Shown: positions 26,042 through 35,366, counted from the stretch's first letter. The stretch is 64,000 nucleotides of DNA from Phil1 sp964600045 (GCA_964600045.1 CAZRHS010000003.1:1-64000); one strand, 5' to 3'. The notes: generated by a model not told the origin, from the sequence alone. Translations and numbers: made by a program.

Positions 26042-26553
26042 TCGCAATCATCCTCTTCCATACAGGTAAAGTCAACATCTTCAGCGGTGCTGTATATGGC
26101 TTCCAGCGCTTTTCGTGCGGCATCGTATGAAAAGCCGCGGCCCATAAGCCTTCTGGTAACGCGCTGCTTGCGTTCATGCTCATCAAGCGAAGAAAACTGC
26201 TCGTCGAACTTTTTTGCGACCTGCAGCGCATTGTCAGCCTCAATTTCAGGAGAAACCGCTTCGAGCGCCTCGTTAATAATATTCTTTGGCAGTTTATGCG
26301 CGTAAAGCTGCATCCAGAGCTTCTTTTTGCTTATAGGCTTTGTGGCAAGGCGCGTGGCGATAAAATCGGCGGCATACTTTTCGTCATCAAGATATTTAAG
26401 CTCAATAAGCCTTGCTATTACCTGATTTACGTCGCTTTCTCCAAAATTCAACGAATCGAGCTTCTCCTCCACCTCGCGTACCGTACGAGCCCTGTCGGAA
26501 AGATAGTCCAGCGCAGCATCCATAGGTGAGCTTGTGAGCTTATTTTTTCTCAT
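26038..26553 (-). CDS. recX: Regulatory protein RecX
   Basis: 171 aa, made of three-helix repeats; modulates RecA filaments. ALDYLSDRARTVREVEEKL, LKYLDDEKYAADFIATRL and the C-terminal RRLMGRGFSYDAARKALE are typical. It lies between cysS and nnrD; recA itself is not in the window. Confidence 0.9.
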   Translation of the reverse strand: MRKNKLTSSPMDAALDYLSDRARTVREVEEKLDSLNFGESDVNQVIARLIELKYLDDEKYAADFIATRLATKPISKKKLWMQLYAHKLPKNIINEALEAVSPEIEADNALQVAKKFDEQFSSLDEHERKQRVTRRLMGRGFSYDAARKALEAIYSTAEDVDFTCMEEDDCE

Positions 26554-26593
26554 TTTCGTTTTCTCCGCCTTTCACGCGCCGCAATTTCGCGGC

Positions 26594-28048
26594 TTATACG
26601 CGTTTCCACTTCGCTCCGCCGGGAATATCCGTTACTTCTATGCCCTGAGACTTAAGGCTGTCCCTTATTCTGTCCGCCTCGGCAAAGTTCTTCGCCTTCT
26701 TTGCTTCGTAACGCGCCTGTATCTGCGCGGTTATTTCCGCATCCTCGCTGCCGTCCTCGGCTATTATGCTGTAAACTCCGGCTGTAGTCTTGGCCGCGGC
26801 CGCGTTGCGTTTGCGTACTTCCTCGCCTTTCTTTATAAGGTCAAGGCCAAGCACGGTATCGTAATCCGCAAGCATATACAGCTTTGTGGCATCATTGGTT
26901 TTGTACTTAAGCACATCATAAATCGCCGTAATGCCAAGCGATGTATTAAGATCGTTTCCAAGTGCCGCGTTGAATTTTTCCTTCAAAGCCGCCACGGCTT
27001 CATTGTCTATTTCGCCACCGTCATCCTTCAGCGCGGCAACCTTAGATATAAGTTTCTGATAGGTACCGGCCGCGTTATCAAGGTTTTCCCATGTAAACAC
27101 CAGGTTGCGGCGATAATGGCTCTGCAGGCAGAAAAGGCGATAGCAAAGCGGGTCGTAGCCCTTTTCTTCAAGCAGCGATACCGTAAGGAATTCGCCCTTT
27201 GATTTGGACATTTTGCCGTCAGTGGTATTAAGGTGCATAACATGCATCCAATATTTGCACCAGGGATGCCCGATATAGCTTTCCGATTGAGCAATTTCAT
27301 TGGTATGATGCGGGAAAGCATTATCTATACCGCCGCAATGTATGTCCAGATACTCGCCAAGATATTTAAGCGATATACCCGTGCACTCTATATGCCATCC
27401 GGGGTAACCGGTTCCCCAGGGAGAATCCCATTTAAGCGCCTGATCCTCAAATTTGGACTTGGTGAACCACAGAACAAAGTCGTTCTTATTGCGCTTGTTT
27501 GTATCCTCTTCCACGCCCTCGCGAACGCCTACGGCAAGATCCTCTTCCTTATGGTCATTGAATATATAGTACTTCTCAAGCTTTGATGTATCAAAATACA
27601 CGTTGCCGTTGCTGAAATACGCGTATCCGGTATCCATAAGCTTTGTGATTATCTTTATATACTCATCTATGCATCCCGTTGCGGGCTGAACTACATCAGG
27701 ACGCTTTATATTAAGCTTTCTGCAATCCTCAAAAAACGCATCCGTATAGAACTTGGCTATTTCCATAACCGTTTTATGCTCGCGCCTGGCGCCTTTGAGC
27801 ATCTTATCATCGCCCTCATCGGCATCGCTTGTAAGATGACCCACGTCGGTTATGTTCATAACACGCTTTACCGGATATCCCGCGTAGCGAAGATACTTTT
27901 CAAGCACATCCTCCATTATATAGCTGCGAAGATTACCGATATGCGCATAGTGATACACGGTAGGACCGCAGGTATACATCTTTACGAGAGATGGGTCATA
28001 GGGTATAAACTCTTCTTTTTTATGTGTTGCCGAATTATATAAATACAT
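26594..28048 (-). CDS. cysS: Cysteinyl-tRNA synthetase
   Basis: Class I synthetase, 484 aa. The HIGH-type motif is HIGN in YHYAHIGNLRSYI (about 37), preceded by the Zn-ligand Cys in YTCGPTV. Further ligands lie in GWHIECTG and HHTNEIAQSE. The KMSKS loop is GKMSKSKGEFLTV. All active-site parts are intact. serA/cysE and mrnC neighbours seen in Bacillus are not here. Confidence 0.97.
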   Translation of the reverse strand: MYLYNSATHKKEEFIPYDPSLVKMYTCGPTVYHYAHIGNLRSYIMEDVLEKYLRYAGYPVKRVMNITDVGHLTSDADEGDDKMLKGARREHKTVMEIAKFYTDAFFEDCRKLNIKRPDVVQPATGCIDEYIKIITKLMDTGYAYFSNGNVYFDTSKLEKYYIFNDHKEEDLAVGVREGVEEDTNKRNKNDFVLWFTKSKFEDQALKWDSPWGTGYPGWHIECTGISLKYLGEYLDIHCGGIDNAFPHHTNEIAQSESYIGHPWCKYWMHVMHLNTTDGKMSKSKGEFLTVSLLEEKGYDPLCYRLFCLQSHYRRNLVFTWENLDNAAGTYQKLISKVAALKDDGGEIDNEAVAALKEKFNAALGNDLNTSLGITAIYDVLKYKTNDATKLYMLADYDTVLGLDLIKKGEEVRKRNAAAAKTTAGVYSIIAEDGSEDAEITAQIQARYEAKKAKNFAEADRIRDSLKSQGIEVTDIPGGAKWKRV

Positions 28049-28074
28049 ATTCTTCTCCCTTTTAAGCTTTTGAA

Positions 28075-28317
28075 CTATTGTTTATATTTGTCGGGTGTAT
28101 AAAACTGCCCGTATTCTTCAGCATCGTCGCCGCCGAGCTGCCCGGTAAGCTCCATAAATTCAAGCTTCTCCTTTAGCTGCTCAACACTCATAGGCGGCTG
28201 GGCACTGCCCATACAATCATGGCATTCATTGCCGCAGTCCGGGCATTTACAGCCGCTTTGCAGTCCGTGCTCAACCTGCACCATATAAGTTCCGCACACT
28301 CTGCATGAACATCGCAT
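28075..28317 (-). CDS. Small cysteine-rich (zinc-ribbon-like) protein
   Basis: 80 aa, unrecognised. The first 37 residues carry eight cysteines in CSCRVCG, CKCPDCGNECHDC spacing, suitable for one or two zinc sites. The remainder is an acidic helical stretch (SVEQLKEKLEFMELTG). RBS-like GGAGGTGAAC precedes the ATG. It lies between cysS and a lipoprotein gene on the same strand with short gaps, so it is probably co-transcribed. The function cannot be told from the sequence. Confidence 0.7.
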   Translation of the reverse strand: MRCSCRVCGTYMVQVEHGLQSGCKCPDCGNECHDCMGSAQPPMSVEQLKEKLEFMELTGQLGGDDAEEYGQFYTPDKYKQ

Positions 28318-28346
28318 AATCCGTTCACCTCCGCTTCAAGCGTGAA

Positions 28347-29153
28347 TCAATCCGCATTCTGTTCGGGGTCCGCATCGTCGTAGGCCCCGTTTATTTCTTC
28401 TGCCTGATTTTCCTCGGTTGACAACACTCTTTCCAATCCTCCGCCTGCCTTAAACCAGTCTTCAATGCTGCTGAGCGGCACGGTAAACTCGGGCCAGGGA
28501 TCGGTCATGGTAGTAATTTCATACGGCCTGTACATTATTACGAGGTTGGTGCCGGTTGTATAGAAGAGTGTATCATCCTTAATCGGCATTATATCGCTAA
28601 GTAATGTCATGCCGCGAGCTTCCGCCGCGTTCTGCACCACCTTGGCCAGCGCACTGCGCCACGTGTCGTCATCTTCCCTAAAATAGTCCTGTATTTTTGC
28701 TTCCCGCGCCAATGCCAAATCATAAGTTAGCGGCATTTTTTCGAGAAGCTCATCCGTTTCCACGCTGTAAAGCTCTATAATCATGGACAGTACCCCGCCC
28801 ATGTTGCACTTTATCCTAAACGTGGTATAAACGGCATAATCATAGCACCTTATTTTAGCGCGTACGCGAATTGCAATAAGCGTGGACAGATAACTGTATC
28901 TGCTCGTGCCTACAGCCGGGCAAAGCATTACGCTTTTATTGTCCACTATCTCCTCGTGTCTCAGCAGTTCCAATGAAGGATACTCCCTTGTGCCGGAAGT
29001 TTCTTCATCACTAACCGCTGGTGTTTCAATCGGCTCTTCCGCAGCTTCAGTTTCTTCGGTATCAGCGCACGAGCAAAACAGCGCAACCATAAACGCGATT
29101 ATGATAACCAGTGCCGCGGCCTTAACCTTACCGCATTTCTTTACGCCGCGCAT
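28347..29153 (-). CDS. DUF3298 (RsiV-like) extracytoplasmic protein
   Basis: 268 aa. A basic start and hydrophobic segment (about 11-28) end in ALFCSCADTE, which could be a lipobox of atypical form or a membrane anchor. The C-terminal half matches the DUF3298 pattern: LLSDIMPIKDDTLFYTTGTNLVIMYRPYEI (seen as DDTLFYTTGTNLVIMYRPYE) and EFTVPLSSIEDWF. In RsiV this domain binds lysozyme, but here no anti-sigma domain or sigma gene is adjacent, so function is open. The stop overlaps the thiI start region by 1 nt. Confidence 0.75.
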   Translation of the reverse strand: MRGVKKCGKVKAAALVIIIAFMVALFCSCADTEETEAAEEPIETPAVSDEETSGTREYPSLELLRHEEIVDNKSVMLCPAVGTSRYSYLSTLIAIRVRAKIRCYDYAVYTTFRIKCNMGGVLSMIIELYSVETDELLEKMPLTYDLALAREAKIQDYFREDDDTWRSALAKVVQNAAEARGMTLLSDIMPIKDDTLFYTTGTNLVIMYRPYEITTMTDPWPEFTVPLSSIEDWFKAGGGLERVLSTEENQAEEINGAYDDADPEQNAD

Positions 29154-30319
29154 TATATTGCCGTAACGGTTTCCGTGTTTTCCATAGCGCGTTGTATCAT
29201 TTCGCTGAAATCAACCAGTGCTTCGCTCTCGCGCATCTTTTGTACATCCGGCTTTGTAACGGGATGCTGCGGCACAAACACCGTGCAGCAATCCTCGTAA
29301 GGAAGTATAGACGTATTAAACGTATCTATCTTCTTTGCTATGGCCACTATATCGTTTTTATCAAAGCCTATCAAGGGCCTGAACACGGGCATGGTAACGG
29401 CATCATTCGTTACGCAAAGGCTTTCAAGCGTTTGACTTGCGACCTGCCCCAGTGCCTCGCCGGTAATCAGAGCGCGCGCGCCGTCCTTTTCGGCCCAAAG
29501 CTGCGCTATTTTCATCATAAGCCTGCGCATAAGAACCGTTGTTTCCTTAGGCGGGCATTTTTCATATATAGCAAGCTGTATTTCCGTAAACGGCACAAGA
29601 TGCAGCCTTATCGGCCCGCTGTATCGTGCGACAATCTTTGCCAGGTCCACAACCTTGTCCCTTGCGCGTTCGCTGGTATACGGATAGCTGTAAAAATGCA
29701 CGGCTGTAAGCTCAAGTCCTCGCCTTGCCATCATGTATCCCGCTACCGGGCTGTCTATTCCGCCGGAGATGAGCAGCGTAGCAAGGCCGGCAGTACCGGT
29801 CGGCATTCCGCCGGCGCCCATTATTTCCTGAGCGTATACAAACGCCATCTCCCTTATTTCCACGCAAAGCTTAATCTCGGGTTCTCTTATATCCACGCTC
29901 AGGTTAGGAAATGCCTGCAGCATTTCATGGCCGAGTTCGCGGTTTATCTCATCCGAATTCATGAAAAAGCCCTTGTCCGATCTGCGGCAGAAGCACTTAA
30001 ACGTGGCTTTTTCTCTGCCGGCTATGGCCTTTTCGGTTATTTCGCGCGCCGCTTCAACTATCGTATTCCATTCTTTTTCAACGCCTACCGCCGGGCTTAT
30101 CGAATGCACGCCGAATACTCGGGTCAGCCTGTCTATAGCCTCGTCCCTATCCTCGGCCGCTACGCCGTAAACAAATATCCTGCCCTGTTCCCTATGCACG
30201 GTTGCGTTAAGGCCGTTCAATGAGTGCTTTATGCCTTCTATGAGCTTACGCTCAAAGTACGGTCTGTTCAGTCCCTTAAGATGTATTTCATCGTATCTTA
30301 CGAGCAATACCTGTTCCAA
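29153..30319 (-). CDS. thiI: tRNA 4-thiouridine synthase ThiI
   Basis: Inserts sulfur into U8 of tRNA and can feed thiamine thiazole synthesis. 388 aa: N-terminal ferredoxin-like and THUMP domains (about 1-165), then the PP-loop ATPase LLISGGIDSPVAGYMMARRG near 180-200. No C-terminal rhodanese domain, as usual outside Proteobacteria, so sulfur should come directly from the desulfurase encoded 29 nt upstream. Confidence 0.96.
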   Translation of the reverse strand: MEQVLLVRYDEIHLKGLNRPYFERKLIEGIKHSLNGLNATVHREQGRIFVYGVAAEDRDEAIDRLTRVFGVHSISPAVGVEKEWNTIVEAAREITEKAIAGREKATFKCFCRRSDKGFFMNSDEINRELGHEMLQAFPNLSVDIREPEIKLCVEIREMAFVYAQEIMGAGGMPTGTAGLATLLISGGIDSPVAGYMMARRGLELTAVHFYSYPYTSERARDKVVDLAKIVARYSGPIRLHLVPFTEIQLAIYEKCPPKETTVLMRRLMMKIAQLWAEKDGARALITGEALGQVASQTLESLCVTNDAVTMPVFRPLIGFDKNDIVAIAKKIDTFNTSILPYEDCCTVFVPQHPVTKPDVQKMRESEALVDFSEMIQRAMENTETVTAI

Positions 30320-30348
30320 TTTTATTCCTCCGCTTATAATTCTAAAGT

Positions 30349-31488
30349 TTATCTTCTCTTAAATCTTCTTAAAAAGGCTACCTGCGCCGCGATTTCTTCA
30401 GCCGCAATATCCATTTCCTCCGGCGTATTGAACATGCTGAGGCTGAAGCGTATGGCCCCTTCCTGCCGTTCGCCTATCACGCCCATCGCGTTCAGAATGC
30501 GGTTCTTGCCCTTTTTGTGTGAAGAGCATGCCGAACCGGTTGAAACATAAATTCCCTTGCCTTCAAGCGCATGGAGCAGCACCTCTCCCCTTACTCCCAT
30601 AAAGGACACATTTAATATATGCGGCGCTCCGTTCTCAGGCGCGGGTCCGTTTATATGCGCATCCTCTATGCTCATAAGATTATCCGCAAGTTTAAGCTTC
30701 ATATTCATTAATTTCTTGCGGATTTCGTCTATATTTTCGGCATAATACTTTATCGCGGCATCCATTCCCATTATTCCGGGAACATTTGTGGTTCCGGAGC
30801 GCAGACCTCTTTCCTGGCCGCCGCCAATCTGGCCTCCGCTGAAGCGCGTACCCTGCTTTACATATAAAGCGCCAACGCCTTTGGGCGCATGGAACTTATG
30901 CCCGCTTATTGAATACATATCGCAATACCGCGCGTCAAAAGGAACCTTAAGGAAGCCCTGAACGCCGTCAACATGCATAACCGCATTGGGTGCGTGCTGC
31001 TTTACGGCCTTATATATGTTAGGTATATCGTTTATGGCTCCTGTTTCGTTATTCACCTGCATTACGGATACAAACGCGACGTCATCCGAAAGGTTTTCCT
31101 CAAGCGCGTTTACATCATAGGCGCCCGTCTTATCAACGCCCGCCTCGGATACGGAGTATTGGCCATTCATACTCATCGCGGTTTCGTAAACCGACGGGTG
31201 CTCGGTTGCGCCTACTATTATTCTGCCACCGCCGCGGCGGGCTCGCAAAGTTCCGAATATAGCGGCATTGTTGCTTTCGGTTCCGCCGGAGGTAAATATA
31301 ATCTCGTTGCTGTGGGCATGTATAACCGAAGCAAGCCGGTCTCTTGCCGCGTTGACGTTCCTTTCAACGCTTACCGCCGTTGAGTAAGCGGCAGAAGGAT
31401 TGAAGAAATCCTCCTTCATGTATTTGGCCGCGGTATCTGCGGCAATATCCAAGGTGCGCGTAGTTGCGCTGTTGTCCAAATAAATCAT
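30349..31488 (-). CDS. Cysteine desulfurase (NifS/IscS-like)
   Basis: PLP enzyme that takes sulfur from cysteine. 379 aa. MIYLDNSATTR at the start; PLP lysine in SISGHKFHAPKGVGALYV (about 200); the catalytic cysteine loop is STGSACSSHKKGKNR (about 325). It pairs with thiI, a common Clostridia arrangement dedicated to tRNA thiolation, although general Fe-S supply is also possible. Divergent from clpC. Confidence 0.94.
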   Translation of the reverse strand: MIYLDNSATTRTLDIAADTAAKYMKEDFFNPSAAYSTAVSVERNVNAARDRLASVIHAHSNEIIFTSGGTESNNAAIFGTLRARRGGGRIIVGATEHPSVYETAMSMNGQYSVSEAGVDKTGAYDVNALEENLSDDVAFVSVMQVNNETGAINDIPNIYKAVKQHAPNAVMHVDGVQGFLKVPFDARYCDMYSISGHKFHAPKGVGALYVKQGTRFSGGQIGGGQERGLRSGTTNVPGIMGMDAAIKYYAENIDEIRKKLMNMKLKLADNLMSIEDAHINGPAPENGAPHILNVSFMGVRGEVLLHALEGKGIYVSTGSACSSHKKGKNRILNAMGVIGERQEGAIRFSLSMFNTPEEMDIAAEEIAAQVAFLRRFKRR

Positions 31489-31624
31489 GCTTTTTCACTT
31501 CCGTTTCGCGCCGCAGGCTTTGCCATGCAAAGCGCCAGATAAACATATACAAGTCAAGCTCATATACATACCTATTAATAATACCACATACACACAACTT
31601 TCACCATATTTTAATATTATATGA

Positions 31625-31653
31625 TTGATAGAGAATCTTTTTTAGTCTAAAAT
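31625..31653 (+). promoter_or_regulatory. Predicted sigma-A promoter of clpC
   Basis: TTGATA (31625-31630), 17-nt spacer, TAAAAT (31648-31653), 53 nt before the start codon. No CtsR operator (tandem GGTCAAA-type) or CIRCE element is visible in the 218-nt divergent region; otherwise that region shows only AT-rich sequence. Confidence 0.65.
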
Positions 31654-31706
31654 AAAATCAAGTTGGAATAAACAGCCGACATTTACAATGCAAAGGAAGC
31701 GATATT

Positions 31707-34136
31707 ATGGCTTTTTCGGATAGATGCAGTGAAGGCGCGAAAAAGGCGCTCGCGCTCGCGCAGGATGCCGCACGCAGCATGGGGCATAATTACGTTGGCA
31801 GTGAACACCTTTTGCTTGGCCTTATAAACGAAGGTGAAGGTGCCGCGGCTCGCGCGCTGGCGGCGTTCAACATTACGGCTCAGGGAGTGCTTGAGCGCAG
31901 TGAACAGCTTGTAGGCCCGGGTGATTATCATTTTACCGATAGCTTCGGCTATACCCCGCGCACAAAGAAAATACTGGAGCTTAGCCTATATGAGGCTAAA
32001 GCAATGAAATCAAGCTATATTTCAACGGAGCACATACTGCTTGCGATACTGCGTGAGCGTGATTCCGTTGCGGTAAGGATAATAGAAGACCTTGGCGCGG
32101 ACGTAGCCACGCTTAGGGCATTTCTTTCCGGCCAAAATGAGCAAAGCTCGCAAAGCGGCGTTGCCAGCGAAAGCAGCGGTACACCCGTGCTTGACCAATA
32201 CGGCCGTGATCTAACCGGGCTTGCCAGGGACGGTGAGCTTGATCCGCTTATAGGGCGCGATAAGGAAATAGAGAGAGTTATTCAGATACTTTCAAGGCGC
32301 ACAAAAAATAATCCTGTGCTGATAGGTGATCCGGGCGTTGGCAAAAGCGCGATAATAGAAGGGCTTGCCCAAAAGATCGTGACCGGCAAAATTCCCGAGC
32401 TTTTGCGCGACAAGCGCATTGTTACGCTCGACCTTGCGAGCATGATAGCCGGCACAAAATACCGCGGCGAATTTGAGGAACGATTGAATAACGCCATAGC
32501 GGAGCTTAGGGCGGACGCGCACACGATTTTGTTTATAGACGAGCTGCACACCATAGTTGGTGCCGGCGCAAGCGAAGGCAGCGTTGATGCCGCGAATATA
32601 CTGAAGCCTGCTCTCGCCAGAGGTGAAATTCAAATAATAGGCGCGACAAGCCTAGATGAATACAGAAAGCACATTGAGAAGGATGCCGCGTTAGCGCGCC
32701 GTTTTCAGCCAGTTACCGTAGGCGAACCTTCAAAGGAAGAAGCGGAAGAAATACTGCTTGGTCTTAGGGAGCGCTATGAAGCGCACCATAAAGCACGCAT
32801 TACCGACGAAGCCGTTCATGCCGCGGTTGAGCTTAGCTGGCGCTATATATCCGACAGATTCCTTCCCGACAAGGCAATAGACCTTATGGATGAGGCCGCA
32901 AGCCGGGTAAGGCTGAAGGTATACAACGCTCCGCCGGACATGAAGGATCTTAGAGCTAAGCTTGAAGCCCTTTTGAAGCAAAAAGAGGATGCCGTAAGCA
33001 GGCAGGATTACGAAACCGCCGCCGCCATACGCGACGAGGAAATGGAAATTCGCACAAGCATGGATTCCATAAAAGCGGACTGGGAAAAGGAACGCGAGGG
33101 CAACCGCTGCACGGTTACGGCGGAAGACATTGCGGAAGTTGTAAACGCGTGGACAGGCATACCGGTAAGCGAGCTTAGCCAAAGCGAATCCGAAAAGCTG
33201 CTGCACCTTGAGGAGCGCCTTCATGAGCGAATAATCGGCCAGGATGAAGCCGTAAGCGCCGTATCCCGCGCCATTCGCCGCGCCAGAGCAGGGCTTAAGG
33301 ATCCCTCGCGCCCCATTGGTTCTTTTATATTTTTAGGCCCGACAGGCGTTGGCAAGACAGAGCTTGCGAGAGCGCTTTCATCCGCGCTGTTCAGCGATGA
33401 ATCGGCCATGATACGGCTTGATATGAGCGAGTACATGGAGCCGCACAGCGTAAGCAAGCTTATCGGTTCCCCTCCGGGCTATGTAGGTTACGAGGAGGGC
33501 GGTCAGCTTACGGAACGCGTAAGGCGCAAACCGTACTGCGTAATACTTTTCGACGAGCTTGAAAAGGCTCACGCGGATGTGTTCAACATATTGCTGCAGG
33601 TGCTTGAAGACGGCAGGCTTACGGATTCCGGCGGCAGAAGTGTTGATTTCAGGAATACGATTATCATTATGACAAGCAACGCCGGCGCTCAAAGCGCCGC
33701 AAAGCAGAGCGTGCTCGGTTTCGGCACAGACAGAAAGGCCATGCAGAACGAGCGCGCGCGTGAAGCCATGACCAATGAGCTTAAGCGTACGTTTAAGCCG
33801 GAATTTCTAAACAGGGTTGACGAAATAGTTCTGTTCAATCCGCTTGAGCAGGAGCAAACGCTCGCAATAGCCAAGCTGATGCTTAAGAGCGTATCGAAGC
33901 GGCTAAAGGAGCGCAACATAGAATTGACCGTTACCGACGAGGCGGCTCAGCTTATAAGCAACGAAGGATTCGATCCCGAATACGGCGCCCGTCCTCTTCG
34001 CAGAGCGATACAGCAGCGGGTTGAAGACGCGCTTAGTGAGGAAATTCTTTCCGGCAAAATAACCATAGGCGATGCCGTAAAGATGGATGTTGAGGACGGC
34101 AAGCTTGTGTTTAAGCGCATGGACATACAAAATTAA
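31707..34136 (+). CDS. clpC: Clp protease ATP-binding subunit ClpC
   Basis: 809-aa AAA+ unfoldase that feeds ClpP. Two Clp N-terminal repeats (about 1-145: KKALALAQDAARSMGHNYVG and TKKILELSLYEAKAMKSSYI); AAA module 1 with Walker A GDPGVGKSA; a UVR-type middle domain (about 420-455, SRQDYETAAAIRDEEMEIR); AAA module 2 with Walker A GPTGVGKTE, IRLDMSEYMEPHSVSKLIG and a C-terminal ClpB-type domain. Full length and intact. It stands alone: ctsR, mcsA and mcsB are not adjacent. AAAGGAAG is 7 nt before the ATG. Confidence 0.97.
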   Translation: MAFSDRCSEGAKKALALAQDAARSMGHNYVGSEHLLLGLINEGEGAAARALAAFNITAQGVLERSEQLVGPGDYHFTDSFGYTPRTKKILELSLYEAKAMKSSYISTEHILLAILRERDSVAVRIIEDLGADVATLRAFLSGQNEQSSQSGVASESSGTPVLDQYGRDLTGLARDGELDPLIGRDKEIERVIQILSRRTKNNPVLIGDPGVGKSAIIEGLAQKIVTGKIPELLRDKRIVTLDLASMIAGTKYRGEFEERLNNAIAELRADAHTILFIDELHTIVGAGASEGSVDAANILKPALARGEIQIIGATSLDEYRKHIEKDAALARRFQPVTVGEPSKEEAEEILLGLRERYEAHHKARITDEAVHAAVELSWRYISDRFLPDKAIDLMDEAASRVRLKVYNAPPDMKDLRAKLEALLKQKEDAVSRQDYETAAAIRDEEMEIRTSMDSIKADWEKEREGNRCTVTAEDIAEVVNAWTGIPVSELSQSESEKLLHLEERLHERIIGQDEAVSAVSRAIRRARAGLKDPSRPIGSFIFLGPTGVGKTELARALSSALFSDESAMIRLDMSEYMEPHSVSKLIGSPPGYVGYEEGGQLTERVRRKPYCVILFDELEKAHADVFNILLQVLEDGRLTDSGGRSVDFRNTIIIMTSNAGAQSAAKQSVLGFGTDRKAMQNERAREAMTNELKRTFKPEFLNRVDEIVLFNPLEQEQTLAIAKLMLKSVSKRLKERNIELTVTDEAAQLISNEGFDPEYGARPLRRAIQQRVEDALSEEILSGKITIGDAVKMDVEDGKLVFKRMDIQN

Positions 34137-34158
34137 CATTTTAAGCATTACAAAATTA

Positions 34159-34186
34159 TTGCAAAATACCTATGAAATGGTAAAAT
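34159..34186 (+). promoter_or_regulatory. Predicted sigma-A promoter of the amidase-lipoprotein unit
   Basis: TTGCAA (34159-34164), 16-nt spacer, TAAAAT (34181-34186). The transcript should begin near 34193, at the foot of a perfect hairpin (34191-34217). Confidence 0.65.
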
Positions 34187-34190
34187 TCTT

Positions 34191-34217
34191 ATATGGGCAG
34201 TTACGCACTGCCCATAT
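34191..34217 (+). other. Perfect hairpin at the 5' end of the amidase mRNA
   Basis: Perfect 11-bp stem ATATGGGCAGT / ACTGCCCATAT with loop TACGC. It has no U-tract and begins right after a promoter, so a 5'-end mRNA stabiliser or protein site is more likely than a clpC terminator, though the latter cannot be excluded. Confidence 0.6.
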
Positions 34218-34241
34218 TGACGTTATATGAAAGGAGAGCGT

Positions 34242-35366
34242 TTGTTATTTATGCTTAGGCGCGTTATTATGCACGCGGTTGCGATAATACTCGTTTGCAC
34301 GCTTATGCTTACGGCTTCTTTTTGCTTTGCCGCGCCTAAAAGCAGCGATGCTTCTCCCTCTCCCTCTCCCTCTCCTTCCGCATCTGTTCCGGACGCCGAA
34401 AGCGGCAATGAGCAGGTATCCGGTACGTCATCCGGTTCAAGCGTTCGTGTAAACGGCGCCTACATATCCGGCAAGGGTGTTGAAATTTCATCAAAGCTTA
34501 AAGATTCTCTCGCCGCTGAAGATACTTCTTATGGCGCCGGCTTGCGTTTTGACATTAACGCCGCAATGGAATCCGACGATTTTTCCGCTAACGCGCTCGA
34601 AGGCGCGGTTATAGGCATAGATCCCGGCCACCAGCTGAACGCCGATAACGATTTGGAATCCATCGCTCCCGATTCCAATCTTTCAAAAGTTAAGCAGTCT
34701 TCAGGATCCGTTGGCGTGAAGAGCGGAACTCCGGAATATAAAATAAATCTTGCGATAGCGAACAAGTTAGCGGATATATTGGAGCTTGCGGGAGCTACCG
34801 TTGTAATGACTCATACCGAAGTCAATGTAGACATAAGCAACAGCGAGCGCGCCGAGATTATGAACGATGCGCGTGTTGACTTTTGGATAAGGCTGCATTG
34901 CGAAAGCGCCGCGGATAAAGAAACATCCGGCTGTACAATACTTATCCCTTCCGACGATGCTTTGGTAAATCCTTCTGTTTCATCCGTCAGGCAAAGAAAT
35001 CTTAAGGGCGATGTTGTAAAGCACGAGAAAGACGATGACTCAAACAAGAATGAAATCTATATAAAAAGCCTTGCTCTCGCTACCGCCGTGATAAACGAAT
35101 TCTGTTCCACAACGGGTGCCGCCTCGCTTGGCATAGTAAGTCTTAGCGACCAAACGGGATTTAATTACTCCGATTCTCCCGTTATAGCTATTGAAATGGG
35201 CTGTCTTTCAAATGCATCAGACGATATTCGTCTTAACCGCACAGCGTATCAGAACGCTTGTGCCTTTGGTATATACCGCGGCATAAGCCAATATATAAGC
35301 ATAGTGAACGATAAGGATTTCGATATTGATACTTTAGCCGATTATTTGGACAGTAAGGAGAAATAA
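34242..35366 (+). CDS. Secreted N-acetylmuramoyl-L-alanine amidase (Amidase_3)
   Basis: Peptidoglycan amidase. A hydrophobic signal peptide ending about TASFCFA is followed by a Ser/Pro-rich linker, then the zinc amidase domain from about residue 120 of the chain: VIGIDPGHQ (first His), the glutamate in EYKINLAIANKLADIL, RLHCESAAD (second His) and IAIEMGCLSNASDD (catalytic Glu). LHCES replaces the more common HANA/HANS but keeps the histidine. The start is taken as TTG at 34242 (AAGGAG 5 nt before); ATG at 34251 or 34227 are alternatives. Confidence 0.88.
   Translation: MLFMLRRVIMHAVAIILVCTLMLTASFCFAAPKSSDASPSPSPSPSASVPDAESGNEQVSGTSSGSSVRVNGAYISGKGVEISSKLKDSLAAEDTSYGAGLRFDINAAMESDDFSANALEGAVIGIDPGHQLNADNDLESIAPDSNLSKVKQSSGSVGVKSGTPEYKINLAIANKLADILELAGATVVMTHTEVNVDISNSERAEIMNDARVDFWIRLHCESAADKETSGCTILIPSDDALVNPSVSSVRQRNLKGDVVKHEKDDDSNKNEIYIKSLALATAVINEFCSTTGAASLGIVSLSDQTGFNYSDSPVIAIEMGCLSNASDDIRLNRTAYQNACAFGIYRGISQYISIVNDKDFDIDTLADYLDSKEK
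34353..34376 (+). repeat. TCTCCC hexanucleotide repeat inside the amidase gene
   Basis: Almost four tandem copies of TCTCCC encode a Ser-Pro repeat in the linker behind the signal peptide. The unit is in frame (6 nt), so slippage would change linker length without breaking the protein. Confidence 0.85.

Noticed and set aside
26534..27202. 222-aa plus-strand frame
   Set aside because: Antisense to cysS, with no plausible start signal.
28347..29153. RsiV-type anti-sigma factor
   Set aside because: DUF3298 is present but there is no anti-sigma N-terminal domain and no ECF sigma gene beside it.
29192..30223. 343-aa plus-strand frame
   Set aside because: Antisense to thiI, which is intact and full length; composition is unlike a real protein.
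31364..31597. 77-aa minus-strand frame before the cysteine desulfurase
   Set aside because: Overlaps the desulfurase N-terminus in another frame, low-complexity Arg-rich, no ribosome site.
31489..31706. CtsR or CIRCE operator upstream of clpC
   Set aside because: No tandem GGTCAAA heptads and no TTAGCACTC-N9-GAGTGCTAA are visible.
34191..34217. clpC terminator
   Set aside because: The hairpin has no U-tract and starts just after a good promoter for the next gene; kept as a 5' mRNA hairpin instead.
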